Assembly (NCBI GenBank): GCA_008690995.1
Contig: VRMN01000001.1
Location: 3,844,001-3,908,000, forward strand
DNA: 64,000 bases
Source: Porphyridium purpureum
Taxonomy: Eukaryota; Rhodophyta; Bangiophyceae; Porphyridiales; Porphyridiaceae
Reading direction: 5' to 3'
The notes below the pieces were generated by a model that ran no database searches, was not told the DNA's origin, and saw only the letters and a list, made by a program, of their open reading frames with translations. Below, in pieces: positions 50,800-60,823 of this stretch. The translations under genes were made by a program, and so were the position numbers. Within the stretch, counting starts at the first letter, position 1. Every line of letters begins with the position of its first letter.

Positions 50800-52086
50800 C
50801 GCGTCACCGCCAAACACACGTGCGCCCCGAAAATAGGCAAGGCCCTTCCCGTGCGTTTACGTCCGGCAGAACCTCAAGACCGCGCCCTCGTGCAAACACA
50901 CACTAACACACACACACGCACTCTCCTTCCCACCCGCCGCCATACCCGGAGCGCCTTCAGCGCTCGTCCCTTCTCCCCTCTCTCCCTCTCTCCGTGCCCA
51001 GCCCCACTCTTTTGTGCCACCGAATCCGCCCTATCGTCGCGCCGCCTGCACTTTCCGCCACCCTTTCCCTCTATCTCACCGCGACTCCCCTCTCCATCCA
51101 CCCCCACACTCGCTCACGCACCGCCTCACCGACGCTCGTCGCTGCTTGTGCCCGCGCGTTCTCTTCTCCCGGGCAGTTGTCCCTCACCGCAATCCACTAT
51201 CCACGTCCTACAGTGCCACACCCCATCCGCACGTGCATGCATCCACCAACCACAACACCTTCCGTGCTCTCCCACTTCCCCATCATCTTGACTCATCATA
51301 CGCCTTCCCCCTCAACCCCATCGACCGTTTAAGAACGCCTCCGCTCATGCCCCTTTCTTTCCCAATTCAGCCACATAACTAAATCTTTATCAAAACCGGT
51401 TTCTTGCCATCTAGCGGTGGTGTGAAAAAGCCAACCCACCGAACCATCCGAACAGGAATCCAAAATACATCATCATCATCACCATCATCGTCACCAAAGC
51501 CCGCGCGCGCAACGGCAACAACGAACAACACGGGTCATTGCGTTCATTACACCGCCGCACTGCAAACGGACGAGCTACAAGCCACAGCGAACACCAAGCG
51601 CACGCGGCATCATCGTTCGATCATCGGGAATTGGGGAACGACCCGCCGACGCACCGACGCACCGACAGATCGGCCGGCTGCCAACACAAAAGGGGAGACG
51701 CCGCCGTGTGTGTGTTCAAGCAGGCGCCTCTCGTTGTGCCCGCATACGGATGGCGATGACCCCGGCGCTGCGGCCACATGTGTACGTTGGCATGCAGCGT
51801 CGGACGCGAGCGCTGCGCCCAGAACAGACGCGCGCGCCATTTTTGTCCGGGGGTGTTGCGCCCCGCGATCGAAACGGCTCGGCGATAGCTGTTATCGGTT
51901 ACGGGTTCCACACGTTAGCCGTTAAACTGGTAAACCGCTCAGTACCGAGCTGAACACCCGCGCGAAGCGGCAGCTGTACTTTATAGGGTTTCGTCTTGCG
52001 TCTAGAGGCGGTGCGCGGAAGGTGGGGGAAGCGTGAGCGCAGAGACGACACGAAGCAGAGGGTGTGTGGCGAAAGGTGGATGGATC
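50800..52086. other. 1.3 kb divergent promoter region, pyrimidine-rich
   Basis: This separates the CAX gene (minus) from the three-exon gene (plus). From about 50880 to 51400 the plus strand is markedly C/T-rich and low in complexity, with a CA run near 50898-50924; on the CAX coding strand this is GA-rich leader. A CAT/CAC microsatellite lies near 51467-51496. Several open frames here are Pro/Ser/Thr-rich by-products of composition. No gene is supported. Confidence 0.5.
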
Positions 52087-53505
52087 ATGGAGAGTGGAGG
52101 AGCGTGGCATGCTGTGAGGGCTCTGTCCAGTGGCGCAGAAGATCTGGATGCATGCATAGTGGGTGTGGCCAGCGCACTGCTAGGTGTCGCCGTTGTTGTG
52201 GCGGTGGTGTAAGTTGGGCGCGTCGCGCTACTCCAGTCCGGTGACGATGCCCGGCCACGTGCTTGCGTGGCTTCTCGGCCACTCTGCCAGTGAGAGTGCA
52301 TAGGATCGGCACGCTTCAGAATGTGTTAATGCTGACTCAATGGACCCCGTTCGGAATCCGTGTACTCCACTTGTGCACGTGTGTGCATGCTTGTCGCTGC
52401 TTCTGTGTTTTCATTCGCCAGTAGATCGGTCGTCGCCCTTCGTCTGAACGAAGCAAGGCTCCGAGATGAGCTCCGCGTGGTAACGGAACAGCTCTTGTGT
52501 CTTGAACAAACAGCCATCGACTTGCGCTCGCGAAATGAACAGTACGTTTAGCGGGAAATGAACGGGGATGCTCGCTTTGTCTTCCCAGCGTGAACTTATC
52601 TGAACTGCAGATATTCTGACTTGAGCGCATCCGCATTTCACAATTTCAGACTCGCGCAGGCCTGCTGCGCTTCTCGCAAAGCCGCAAAGGCCAAGCCGCT
52701 ACAAAAGGCTACAGACACAGCCGACTTGCAGCTTGCAGGCCAGACAGAGCTGCTCGGTCACCGGCGCCGCATCGTCCTGCACGAGCTCGCAAAGCGCCAA
52801 GAGGCCACCATACGAAAATTGCTCCCCGGTCGGCTGCATCTTTGGCAGCAGCAGTTCGCGCAAGTCGTGTCTTGCGCCAGGCCGCGCGAATACACCGCGC
52901 CAGAAAGACACAGTGTGACGGGGCGTTTTCACGATACGCGCGAATGCCCTAGTCTGCGCTCGGAACCATCCCAATCTGTAGCGCGGCAGGACAGTCGCGC
53001 GACGCCGCACCAGAGAGCAGACGCTGATGTATCGTCATTGGGCGCCGCATCGTTGTCATCTCTTCAGATCCAGGTGCGTACCCTCGAGACAATGATGCGA
53101 TCGACACTTCAAATTTTACAGAATGGAGGAGTGCACGGAATCCACCGCCCGGCGGCGACAGCAAACTCCCAGTTGCCGGCCGAGCACGGTCACACTGGGC
53201 CGTTGCCCCAGTCACGACCTCCAGCCACCATCGACAAACGGCCGCGAGAAGTTCCCAAGGGCGGCAAGCCACCTGCTGCGCCACCGCCGCCTCCTCCCCC
53301 TCGGCCGTTCGATCCCGCTGGCCTGTTGCCGCGGAATACAAGCTCTTCATCACAAGCACAAGAGCCTGACCCGCATGAGGAGCTCATGAGGGAGCTGAAA
53401 GCAAAGCTTAGGACTCGAGCGGCAGCCTGTTCATCAAGCGAGAACGGTGAGAGAGAAACCAAAGAAGCACCAGTCCTATTGACGTCATTGACATCAGGTC
53501 CATGA
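52087..53505 (+). CDS. three-exon gene: membrane anchor, coiled coil, polyproline protein
   Basis: Three exons (52087-52208, 52422-52541, 52650-53505) encode 365 residues. Exon 1 starts at an ATG with A at -3 and G at +4 and encodes a membrane helix at about 24-42 (CIVGVASALLGVAVVVAVV). Exon 2 continues with a coiled coil (LNEARLRDELRVVTEQLLCL). Exon 3 continues the helix, then a disordered part, another short helix (SLQIQVRTLETMMRSTLQIL), a polyproline run (PPPPPPPRPFDPAGLLP) and a basic helix LMRELKAKLRTR that is weakly reminiscent of WH2 or DAD actin-regulator motifs. Donors are GTAAGT and GTACGT, both phase 2. I do not recognise a family. The order anchor, coiled coil, polyproline recalls CHUP1, without visible homology. 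Confidence 0.72.
52209..52421 (+). other. intron 1 of the three-exon gene
   Basis: This 213-base intron has donor GTAAGT and ends in GCCAG. A second AG follows directly (CAGTAG), so a three-base acceptor choice is possible without a frame change. Confidence 0.7.
52542..52649 (+). other. intron 2 of the three-exon gene
   Basis: This 108-base intron has donor GTACGT, a CTGAC branch motif at 52616-52620 about 30 bases before the end, and acceptor TTTCAG. The join makes one Gln codon from CA and A and keeps the coiled coil continuous. Confidence 0.75.
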
Positions 53506-53725
53506 ATACTGTCGGACACGAGCTTGCCCCTCTCCAGCCGAGAATCTACGAGGCGATTCGAGCAGACGCGCTTGAACGCATCAACGGAGGAAGAGGAGAG
53601 GCGCGGGTTCTGTCCGCTTCTAGACCATCTCACGCGAGGCGGACTGGAGCCGCTTGATCCCGCACATCATAAATAAATAAAGAGTCGCGCGGTCCGGATG
53701 CCTTCGCTTCCAACCTGTCGATACA

Positions 53726-54109
53726 CTACTCGTCCTTTGCGCTCTTTGGCACGCCAGGAACTGAGGCAGGCCCCGGAGCTGGGACAGAACGCGACGGCGC
53801 GACCGTCGCAGCAGGGGCGCGTGATGTGGTCTCTGCCTGCGACGCTGCGTCCTCCGCCAAGGCTGAAAATACAAACGCAATCATGAGCACGTTGGTGACA
53901 CCCACGGCGATAAGTGCTGCCAAGACAGTGCCCGCGTTGGCGTTATCAATCCCAAGAAAGCCCAATGAGATCTGGCGCTGCACCGCCAAGTGTTTGGCAC
54001 CAAAGAAGACCGAGATAGGAAGCACGATCATTAGTACCGAGAACAACGAGAACTTGCGCAGCACCCCTGCGTTACGCGCGTCGCCCAGCACACTCGAAAT
54101 ACCTTCCAT
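53726..54109 (-). CDS. VMA21: VMA21-like V-ATPase assembly protein
   Basis: The 127-residue protein has two membrane helices (about 22-40 and 58-84) in the VMA21 arrangement. It opens the first helix with VLRKFSLFSVLMIVLPISVFF, close to the family's 'LRKLLxFSxLMxxLPIxxYF', and has a second helix TVLAALIAVGVTNVLMIAFVF. VMA21 sits in the ER and chaperones assembly of the V-ATPase Vo sector. The C-terminal tail is longer than usual, rich in Pro, Ala and Ser, and ends SAKDE rather than in the yeast KKxx signal. The start is the ATG at 54109. Confidence 0.87.
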   Translation of the reverse strand: MEGISSVLGDARNAGVLRKFSLFSVLMIVLPISVFFGAKHLAVQRQISLGFLGIDNANAGTVLAALIAVGVTNVLMIAFVFSALAEDAASQAETTSRAPAATVAPSRSVPAPGPASVPGVPKSAKDE

Positions 54110-54782
54110 CTCGAATCCTACCTCCTTCCTCTTTCAGTCAGCTCGGGTCGCTGGGATAAATATGTCGCCGGTGATGCCTAAGCTGGGAAGGGAGAAGTCC
54201 GACCAGATGTGTGAAAGTTCCGAGGTCATCTTTGGCCGTGTGGCTCGATAGCTCTGCTTGATGGACACTCTCCCAGAAGAGGAAGAGGGCTAATTTGGAC
54301 CATGAAAACCTGTTGCTACAGGCATGGTGCTCAGCAGAGACGGCGAAACGTTTGACGCATTGAAAGAGATGGACAATTAAGGCTTGACGTACCCCTTGAG
54401 TGTCTTCACACAAAAAAGGAAAACAAAGATAATGGCAAAAGCCCTTTTTCTTGCAGTCCTTGTTTATTTTTCTTGTACGATTCAGGTTTGATCCGAGTCA
54501 GGAGAATGGAGAATGTTCAGAATGCCAGCCGCACAGATTCAGTTTGTCCCGACTCCCGTGCTGCGGTCGACACGATGGCTGATGGGTCACTCTAGCGACT
54601 TGCCTTACATGCTGGCAAATCCAGGTCGTGTACCACGGGAAGCCGGCACGCAAAGGCGCGGCAAAGTCGCCCATTGGTGACATGATGAACAAAACGCACA
54701 AGACCAAGAGCTTCAAATCCAAAGTTTGGACTTGTGACTTTGGCTTCGCTTTTTATCAGGTCCGATTCCTTCTCGTCGCTCG
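54110..54782. other. intergenic region
   Basis: This holds the VMA21 promoter and the 3' region of TRMO, both on the minus strand. Open frames present lack ATG starts or recognisable content. No gene is supported. Confidence 0.45.
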
Positions 54783-56240
54783 TCACTCGCCTAGTCGTGA
54801 ACCTGTTACATCTTCATACAGAGCCGGGAAAAACCGGCGGAGAAATAACAAGTGCAACTGGATCTCGGGGTCGACATGCGCGTCGCTCTGCATGACATCT
54901 CTCCGTATTCCGGAAATGACGCACCGTACCGCAACGGAGGGAGTCTCAATGCATGTGCGACTTGCATGGTTGAGCTGCAAAACGACTCGATACGCAGCCA
55001 GCGGGACGACTCTCAGACTGTAAGGCTGTGTTTCTGATGCCGACAGCTTCTGCTCTGATTCCGCTCCGCAATCTATCAGCGCGCGACCTTGAAATGAAAG
55101 CGAAACCGACTCGCTTCTGAATGGTTTGCCAAGCCGTGCAGGATCGCGATAGAGCAAAATGTTCTCGATCATGGCGCGTGTATCCACGACAGTGCCCATC
55201 TGAGCATTCACGAAATCTAATTGCTCGTTCACGTGCACCGCCAGAGGCAAAACGCGATACTCGCACGGTTTCCTCATCTTATCCCCATCATCTCCTGCTG
55301 CACTTGCACCACTACTACTACTGCTGCGGCTGCTGCTTTGATGATGGATGTCCGATCCGTCTGCTACATCATAATACAGGGACTGCATATTAGCATTATC
55401 ATCCACCCAGCCGCAGCGCGCACCAATGTGAAAATCGCGCCTTTCGTAGGACCGCAGAGCAAGAAGTGGCGTACTGTTCAAAATATCTGTACCAAGTACC
55501 TGAAGAATGCACGCGGTATCGCTCTCTTCATATCGAAGCACCTGGGCAAGCGAGATTCCCACTGGAGTTGGCCGATTTGGCGCTCGACTCGCGAACACAC
55601 CAACTCTTGTATGCTTGCGTCGTGGCGGTCGGACAAATTCTCGCCAGGCTCGATTTCGATCCAGCCAGTAAACTAGCCATACGTGCTCTCCGTACGCAAG
55701 TTGTCGGAGGAAGCACCTGTCGTTTGCTGTGAGTGCATGCGCGAAGAAGTGCAGCTCGGCCTTGGCATCATTGGCGTGTGCCTGGAACGCTTGCCTGGGC
55801 GCTTCAAACCTTTTCCGGAACGGCGTCAGTACAGTGGCGCACGGTGCATAAGATGCCGCGAGCTCATGATGCGGCGTTTGTTGAGGCGCCTCAGCTTGCC
55901 GGTCGTCACGATGACGCTGCGGCACCACATCACGGTCCTTCTTCCGCGTCTGCTCCAGATACCTGAAACTCGCCGCGACCTGAGCGCGCGAGAAGGGCTT
56001 CGCATCCGCCAGCGCTCTTGCAGCCTGAGCGTGTTCCTGCTCATGTTGACGTTCCGAGCCACGCTGCATCAACACGCCGCGCGCGCCCGTGAACACATTA
56101 TACAACGTTGCGACCTGTTCCTGGAGCCCGCCAATCTCCACATCACAAGCCGCAATAGCGGCGTCCAGCTTGCTGATCTCCGCCCGCTGGAACGCGTCCG
56201 CGCGCCGCTGAATCTCATCCTCGTTGCGCTCCGCACTCAT
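54783..56240 (-). CDS. TRMO: TRMO-like tRNA N6-methyl-t6A methyltransferase
   Basis: The 485-residue protein contains the TsaA/TrmO beta-barrel fold at about 130-270. It has the diagnostic RVGVFASRAPNRPTPVGIS block (bacterial 'RxGVFATRSPxRPNPIGLS') and the later VLGTDILNSTPLLALRSY block. TrmO uses SAM to methylate t6A37 of certain tRNAs; the fold is unlike Rossmann methyltransferases. A coiled coil at about 8-50 precedes it, as in the human protein. A Ser-rich insert and a C-terminal domain of about 170 residues follow. The ATG at 56240 is the first in frame. ACTGTAC lies 76 bases upstream, in the promoter shared with MCM6. Confidence 0.88.
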   Translation of the reverse strand: MSAERNEDEIQRRADAFQRAEISKLDAAIAACDVEIGGLQEQVATLYNVFTGARGVLMQRGSERQHEQEHAQAARALADAKPFSRAQVAASFRYLEQTRKKDRDVVPQRHRDDRQAEAPQQTPHHELAASYAPCATVLTPFRKRFEAPRQAFQAHANDAKAELHFFAHALTANDRCFLRQLAYGEHVWLVYWLDRNRAWREFVRPPRRKHTRVGVFASRAPNRPTPVGISLAQVLRYEESDTACILQVLGTDILNSTPLLALRSYERRDFHIGARCGWVDDNANMQSLYYDVADGSDIHHQSSSRSSSSSGASAAGDDGDKMRKPCEYRVLPLAVHVNEQLDFVNAQMGTVVDTRAMIENILLYRDPARLGKPFRSESVSLSFQGRALIDCGAESEQKLSASETQPYSLRVVPLAAYRVVLQLNHASRTCIETPSVAVRCVISGIRRDVMQSDAHVDPEIQLHLLFLRRFFPALYEDVTGSRLGE

Positions 56241-56654
56241 CGCTCCACACTCGTCCCTCTTCGCCTCCCCCCCCTTCTGACTCTCATCAATCCGCCTCCA
56301 TCATTGTAAAAGTTCACTGTACCTTCATTTAAAAAACAGATTAAATAACTATTTAATATTTAATTAAAGTACAGTAAAAGAATTGGTAAAGTACAGTTTG
56401 GGTGTTGCCGTTTTTTGGCGCGAAATATGATTGAGGCAAACACCCCCCTATGAGTTCAGAAATGAGAGAAACGGGGCTGAAAAATGATTTTTTGAGGCAT
56501 TGAGTCGTTTGGCGCGAAAAACCGGAAGACGGAGGAGGCAGAAGAGAGAAGAGAGAGACGAGGCATAAAGTGACGGAGAGGGTGAAAGGTGCAGAGAGTG
56601 ATTGGTGAAGAGGTTGATGGGGGTTGGAGGTGTGGTTCGTGAGAGGAAAGAGCG
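56241..56654. promoter_or_regulatory. divergent TRMO / MCM6 promoter with two E2F sites
   Basis: This 414-base gap has two identical 12-base E2F-type sites TTTGGCGCGAAA at 56414-56425 and 56508-56519, 94 bases apart. Three copies of the heptamer lie at 56316 (ACTGTAC), 56369 and 56391 (GTACAGT). A GA-rich leader (about 56520-56650) precedes MCM6 on the plus strand, and an A+T-rich part spans about 56320-56375. MCM genes are E2F targets in animals and plants. Confidence 0.7.
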
Positions 56655-59330
56655 ATGGAAGGTGCTGGGAATGTGCGTGAGGCAGGCGGCGCGGCGGCTG
56701 TGGGAGTCGTCGATTCGTTGGTGAGCGAGGTGGCGAGACGATTCGCGCTGTTTTTGGACTCGTATACAGATCGGCAGGAAAGTGCGGGCCAGGATGGAGC
56801 GGACGCGCAGCGGCCAGATCTCGCCGATGTGGAGGCTGAGACGTCTGTGCCGGTGTACGTGCGACAGCTTGCCAAGCTGCGGCAGATGGACAGATCTACC
56901 TTGTATGTGGACTTTGCGCATCTGCTAGACTTTGACAGCGAGCTCGCCGAGTCCATGGAGACGCAGTTCTACCGGTTTGAGCCAGCTCTGCGCAACGTCG
57001 TGTTCAAGTTTATTGAGCGACATCTACCGGACGAGGCACGAGGCGCAGACGGCGCAGAACGCCCCTTCTGGATCTCCGTGTTCAATTTGCCGGTGACGAA
57101 TCGCCTGCGCGAACTGCGCGCGTCACGCGTCGGGCAACTGCTCTCGGTCAGTGGCACGGTCACGCGCACGTCCGAGTCGCGTCCCGAGCTCATTTACGGT
57201 ACCTTTGTGTGCAATGTGCCCGGCTGCGGCAAGGTCACAGAAAAGGTGGAGCAGCAATTCAAGTACACAGAGCCGACGTGCCTCAACTGCGGGAACAAGG
57301 ATGACTGGAAGCTTGATATCAAGCAGTCGGTGTTTGCCGACTGGCAAAAGGTTAAATTGCAGGAGAATTCGCTCGAGATTCCAGCGGGCTCGCTGCCGCG
57401 CTCGCTAGACGTGATTGTGCGCAACGACAACGTGGAGCTCGCAAAGGCTGGCGACAAGGTCACTTTCACTGGCACCCTCATTGTCGTGCCAGATGCAAGC
57501 ACGCTTGCCGCGGCCGGGGAAAAAGTGGAGCATATGCGCCGACGCGATTTGGCCGCCGCTGCTGGTGGCATCAGCGGCGCGCAGCGTAACTTTGGAACTC
57601 GCGAACTGACCTACCGTCTGTGCTTTTTGGCATCACACATCGCACCTACTGAGACCAACTACCAGAGCGGCGGCGGCAGTGGTGTGTCGACTGGCTTGTT
57701 TCGGTCGGAGGAGGAGGAAGAGGATGGTGCCGCTGCGGTACTGGAAAGCTTCACACCGCAGGAGAAGGAAGAGATTTTCCGCCTGAAAGGCCAGCCGCGC
57801 CTCTTGAAGCGCCTGTCGAGCTCGATTGCTCCCAACGTGTTTGGACACTCTATGATCAAGCGCGGAATTCTGCTTCTCATACTGGGCGGTGTGCACAAAC
57901 GTACGCAAGAAGGTATTGCGCTCCGCGGCGACATAAACTGCTGCCTGGTGGGCGACCCCAGCTGCGCCAAGTCGCAGTTTCTCAAGTATGTGGTGAACTT
58001 TCTCCCGCGCGCCGTGTACACATCTGGCAAGGCGTCGTCGGCGGCGGGCCTGACTGCTAGCGTTGCCAAAGATGCCGAAACGGGCGAGTTCATGATTGAG
58101 GCCGGAGCACTAATGCTTGCCGATAACTCGGTATGCTGCATTGACGAGTTTGACAAAATGGAGACCAAAGACCAGGTCGCTATTCATGAGGCCATGGAAC
58201 AGCAGACGATCTCCATATCAAAGGCCGGACTGCAGGCAACGCTGAACGCGCGCACATCCATCTTGGCTGCTGCAAACCCCATTGGCGGACGCTACGATAC
58301 GTCGAAGACGCTGCGCCAGAACCTGATGATGAGTGCGCCCATCATGTCCCGCTTTGACTTGTTCTTCGTGATTGTGGACAAGCCGGACAAGGACGCCGAC
58401 TTCAAGATTGCGCGATTTGTGGTTGATTTGCACTGCGCGGGCAGACAAGGCGAGGCACACCGCGATGATGGGGATCGACAAGCACGCGGAGCAGACGATG
58501 TGGACGAAGCACGAGGGCAAGACGTGGATGACGGCGATGATGCCGAGGCATCCGCAGCTGAGCCAGAATTGTCACAAGAGCAGCTGCGACGGTACATTCG
58601 ATACGCACGCACGATCAATCCGAAAATCACAAGTGACGCGAAGGAGCTACTAGTGAAACTATACAAGGAATTACGGCAGCGTGATGCTACGGCGCAAGGC
58701 CGCGGCGCGTACAAGGTCACTGTACGTCAGCTCGAAAGTCTCATTCGGCTCTCGGAAGCGATTGCTCGGCTTCATTTGGACGACTTTGTGCGCGCATTGT
58801 ATGTGCAGGAAGCTGCACAACTGCTGGACAAGTCGATCCTGCATGTGGACGATCGGGACGTGGAGCTGGCGGATGACGCCATCGAGCTTGCACGTGCTGC
58901 CGAGCATCAACTGGAAACCGAGGCAGAAGCCAACGCTGCCGCGAATGCAGATTCGTCAGCTCCTCATGCTGCAGGGGCTCAGGCGCAGCCAGAGGAGCAC
59001 CAGATGACCATCACGTTTGGAGAGTTCCGCCAGCTGGTAAATCGCGTGGTGGTGCACTTGCGACGTATGGAGGCGCGCGAAGGTGGGTTTGGGAAGGGTG
59101 CCGCATCCACAAATGACCTCGTACGATATTTGCTCGAATGTCGCGAGTCGCAGGACGCAGGCTTCAGCTCAGAGGCAGAGCTTGTGCAGGAGTCGAAGCG
59201 GTACAAGTTGGTGATTAAGCGCATGGTGAACAAGGAACGCATTTTGCTCGAGCTTCCTGACCAGGATCCGGAGCTAGCGCGCGTCGACCGGCTCTTGGTT
59301 GTCCATCCCAACTACACAGCAAACGAATAA
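56655..59330 (+). CDS. MCM6: MCM6 replicative helicase subunit
   Basis: The 891-residue protein is a full MCM subunit. The N-terminal part has a zinc finger (CNVPGC then CLNC). The AAA core has Walker A GDPSCAKS with K439, Walker B CCIDEFDKM and the arginine finger in SRFD. MCM6 is favoured over other MCMs by VYTSGKASSAAGLTASV, KMETKDQVAIHEAMEQQTIS and ARTSILAAANPIGGRYD. The subunit is part of the MCM2-7 ring that unwinds DNA at forks. An Asp/Glu-rich insert lies at about 608-632, and a winged-helix C-terminus at about 780-890. The ATG at 56655 follows a GA-rich leader. Its promoter has two E2F sites. Confidence 0.96.
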   Translation: MEGAGNVREAGGAAAVGVVDSLVSEVARRFALFLDSYTDRQESAGQDGADAQRPDLADVEAETSVPVYVRQLAKLRQMDRSTLYVDFAHLLDFDSELAESMETQFYRFEPALRNVVFKFIERHLPDEARGADGAERPFWISVFNLPVTNRLRELRASRVGQLLSVSGTVTRTSESRPELIYGTFVCNVPGCGKVTEKVEQQFKYTEPTCLNCGNKDDWKLDIKQSVFADWQKVKLQENSLEIPAGSLPRSLDVIVRNDNVELAKAGDKVTFTGTLIVVPDASTLAAAGEKVEHMRRRDLAAAAGGISGAQRNFGTRELTYRLCFLASHIAPTETNYQSGGGSGVSTGLFRSEEEEEDGAAAVLESFTPQEKEEIFRLKGQPRLLKRLSSSIAPNVFGHSMIKRGILLLILGGVHKRTQEGIALRGDINCCLVGDPSCAKSQFLKYVVNFLPRAVYTSGKASSAAGLTASVAKDAETGEFMIEAGALMLADNSVCCIDEFDKMETKDQVAIHEAMEQQTISISKAGLQATLNARTSILAAANPIGGRYDTSKTLRQNLMMSAPIMSRFDLFFVIVDKPDKDADFKIARFVVDLHCAGRQGEAHRDDGDRQARGADDVDEARGQDVDDGDDAEASAAEPELSQEQLRRYIRYARTINPKITSDAKELLVKLYKELRQRDATAQGRGAYKVTVRQLESLIRLSEAIARLHLDDFVRALYVQEAAQLLDKSILHVDDRDVELADDAIELARAAEHQLETEAEANAAANADSSAPHAAGAQAQPEEHQMTITFGEFRQLVNRVVVHLRRMEAREGGFGKGAASTNDLVRYLLECRESQDAGFSSEAELVQESKRYKLVIKRMVNKERILLELPDQDPELARVDRLLVVHPNYTANE

Positions 59331-59422
59331 GTGCGGACGTAAACCTGGGGTTTTCGCAAGATACAACCGAAAAGACTGACACATCATTATTTCCAAATTT
59401 CTTCATTATCGAATTGTTCGTT

Positions 59423-59466
59423 CACACACACACACAAACATAAACACACGCGCGCGCACACACACA
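59423..59466. repeat. CA/CG-rich dinucleotide repeat
   Basis: A (CA)n-type run with a short CG interruption lies between the convergent MCM6 and HMG-CoA lyase genes, in their 3' regions. Confidence 0.9.
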
Positions 59467-59518
59467 GGCCGCTGCATTGTAGGACCATACCCTTTTGCCT
59501 GCTCGGCAGAGCCTTCGA

Positions 59519-60823
59519 TCATTGTGCTTCTGGAGTGCACTGAGACACGTGAGAGAGATTGCTACGCCCCACGCTCGCGGTCAGGTCGTTGCCAATGCGG
59601 ATGAGTTCCGGAAAATTAACCTCACCCAAGTCGATGCCCATCTCAGTGAGCATCCACACCATATCCTCTGTGGCCACGTTGCCCGTCGCACCCTTTGCAA
59701 ATGGGCACCCGCCCAGCCCACCAATGCTCGCATCGTACGTCGAGACGCCCTCCAGCAGTGCCGCGTACACATTGGCGAGCGCGGTGCCGCGCGTGTCATG
59801 AAAATGCATGGCGAGCTGGTCGATGCCCACGCCGTTGCGGCGCAGATGTTGTAAGAGCTCGGTTACATGCACCGGAGTACTCACGCCAATCGTATCACCG
59901 AGCGAGATCTCATAGCATCCCAGCTCAAGCAACGCGCGCGTCACACGGAGAACACTGTCGAGCGACACTTTGCCCTCATATGGACACCCAAACACGCAAG
60001 ACACGTACCCACGCACACGTATGTTGTGCGCTCGTGCTTGTGGAATGAGAGCCGCAAAGCGCGCAAGTGACTCGTCAATGGTGCAGTTGATGTTGCTCTT
60101 GCTGAATGCCTCGGACGCCGCCGCAAAAATGGCGATTTCGCGTAGGCCAGTTGGCGCTGCAGACCCGCACGCGGACGCCGAGGCAGCCAGTGCGGCCTTC
60201 AGGCCCTTTTCGTTGGGAACCAAGACCGAAATGTTCGGACTAGACTCCTTGACGCCAGCAGTGCTGCTCATCTCAGCAGACTTGCGAAGCGTTTGCGCCA
60301 GTACTTCGCTGGCATCGGCAAACTGCGGGACAGCTCTCGGCGAGACAAACGACGTCAGTTCAATGTGCCTCATGCCTGCCTGTGCCAGCCGCGCAGCAAA
60401 AGCGACCTTGAGCTCGGCGCTGACCAAGACACCTTCATTCTGCAGACCATCGCGCAAGCCAACCTCCCAAATCTTGACGCGTTTTGGCATGCGCGAGGCC
60501 ACCGACGCGCAATGCCGCACGGCGTGGATTTGGGCACGTGCGCGAGATATCGCTGACGCTGCCAGCGCTGCGTTGTGCAAATGCGAGTGCACATTCGCGT
60601 GCAGGGGCGCCACAATGGTTGCAATGGGCGCTGTTGACGGCGGCATTGCCGAGCCGACGCAGGCGCAGCCGCCACCCACCCCGCCGTCGTTATCTAATGC
60701 GGCCGTGCCATAAACCACGTCGTCCCGGACCACACTCTGACGCGGGCCCTGTGCCTTTACGTGTCGAAGTGTCAACGAGGTATCCAGTTCCGCCACGGCA
60801 CGTGCTCCCTCGGGCGCCATCAT
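59519..60823 (-). CDS. HMGCL: hydroxymethylglutaryl-CoA lyase
   Basis: This enzyme splits HMG-CoA to acetoacetate and acetyl-CoA in leucine breakdown. The catalytic TIM barrel starts at KRVKIWEVGLRDGLQNE (metal-binding Asp in LRDG) and includes ELTSFVSPRAVPQ, SLGDTIGVSTP, the metal histidines in MHFHDTRG, and the active-site cysteine loop GGLGGCPFAKGATGNVATED. All active-site parts are present. The first ATG (60823) gives 434 residues; the Met at 60646 would start a more typical mitochondrial presequence (MPPSTAPIATIVAPLHANV and onward) just before the barrel, so the true start may be there. The 3' end converges with MCM6. Confidence 0.93.
   Translation of the reverse strand: MMAPEGARAVAELDTSLTLRHVKAQGPRQSVVRDDVVYGTAALDNDGGVGGGCACVGSAMPPSTAPIATIVAPLHANVHSHLHNAALAASAISRARAQIHAVRHCASVASRMPKRVKIWEVGLRDGLQNEGVLVSAELKVAFAARLAQAGMRHIELTSFVSPRAVPQFADASEVLAQTLRKSAEMSSTAGVKESSPNISVLVPNEKGLKAALAASASACGSAAPTGLREIAIFAAASEAFSKSNINCTIDESLARFAALIPQARAHNIRVRGYVSCVFGCPYEGKVSLDSVLRVTRALLELGCYEISLGDTIGVSTPVHVTELLQHLRRNGVGIDQLAMHFHDTRGTALANVYAALLEGVSTYDASIGGLGGCPFAKGATGNVATEDMVWMLTEMGIDLGEVNFPELIRIGNDLTASVGRSNLSHVSQCTPEAQ

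Noticed and set aside
50994-51925. Several plus-strand Pro/Ser/Thr-rich open frames
   Set aside because: They follow from the pyrimidine-rich leader of the divergent CAX gene and have no domain or stable composition.
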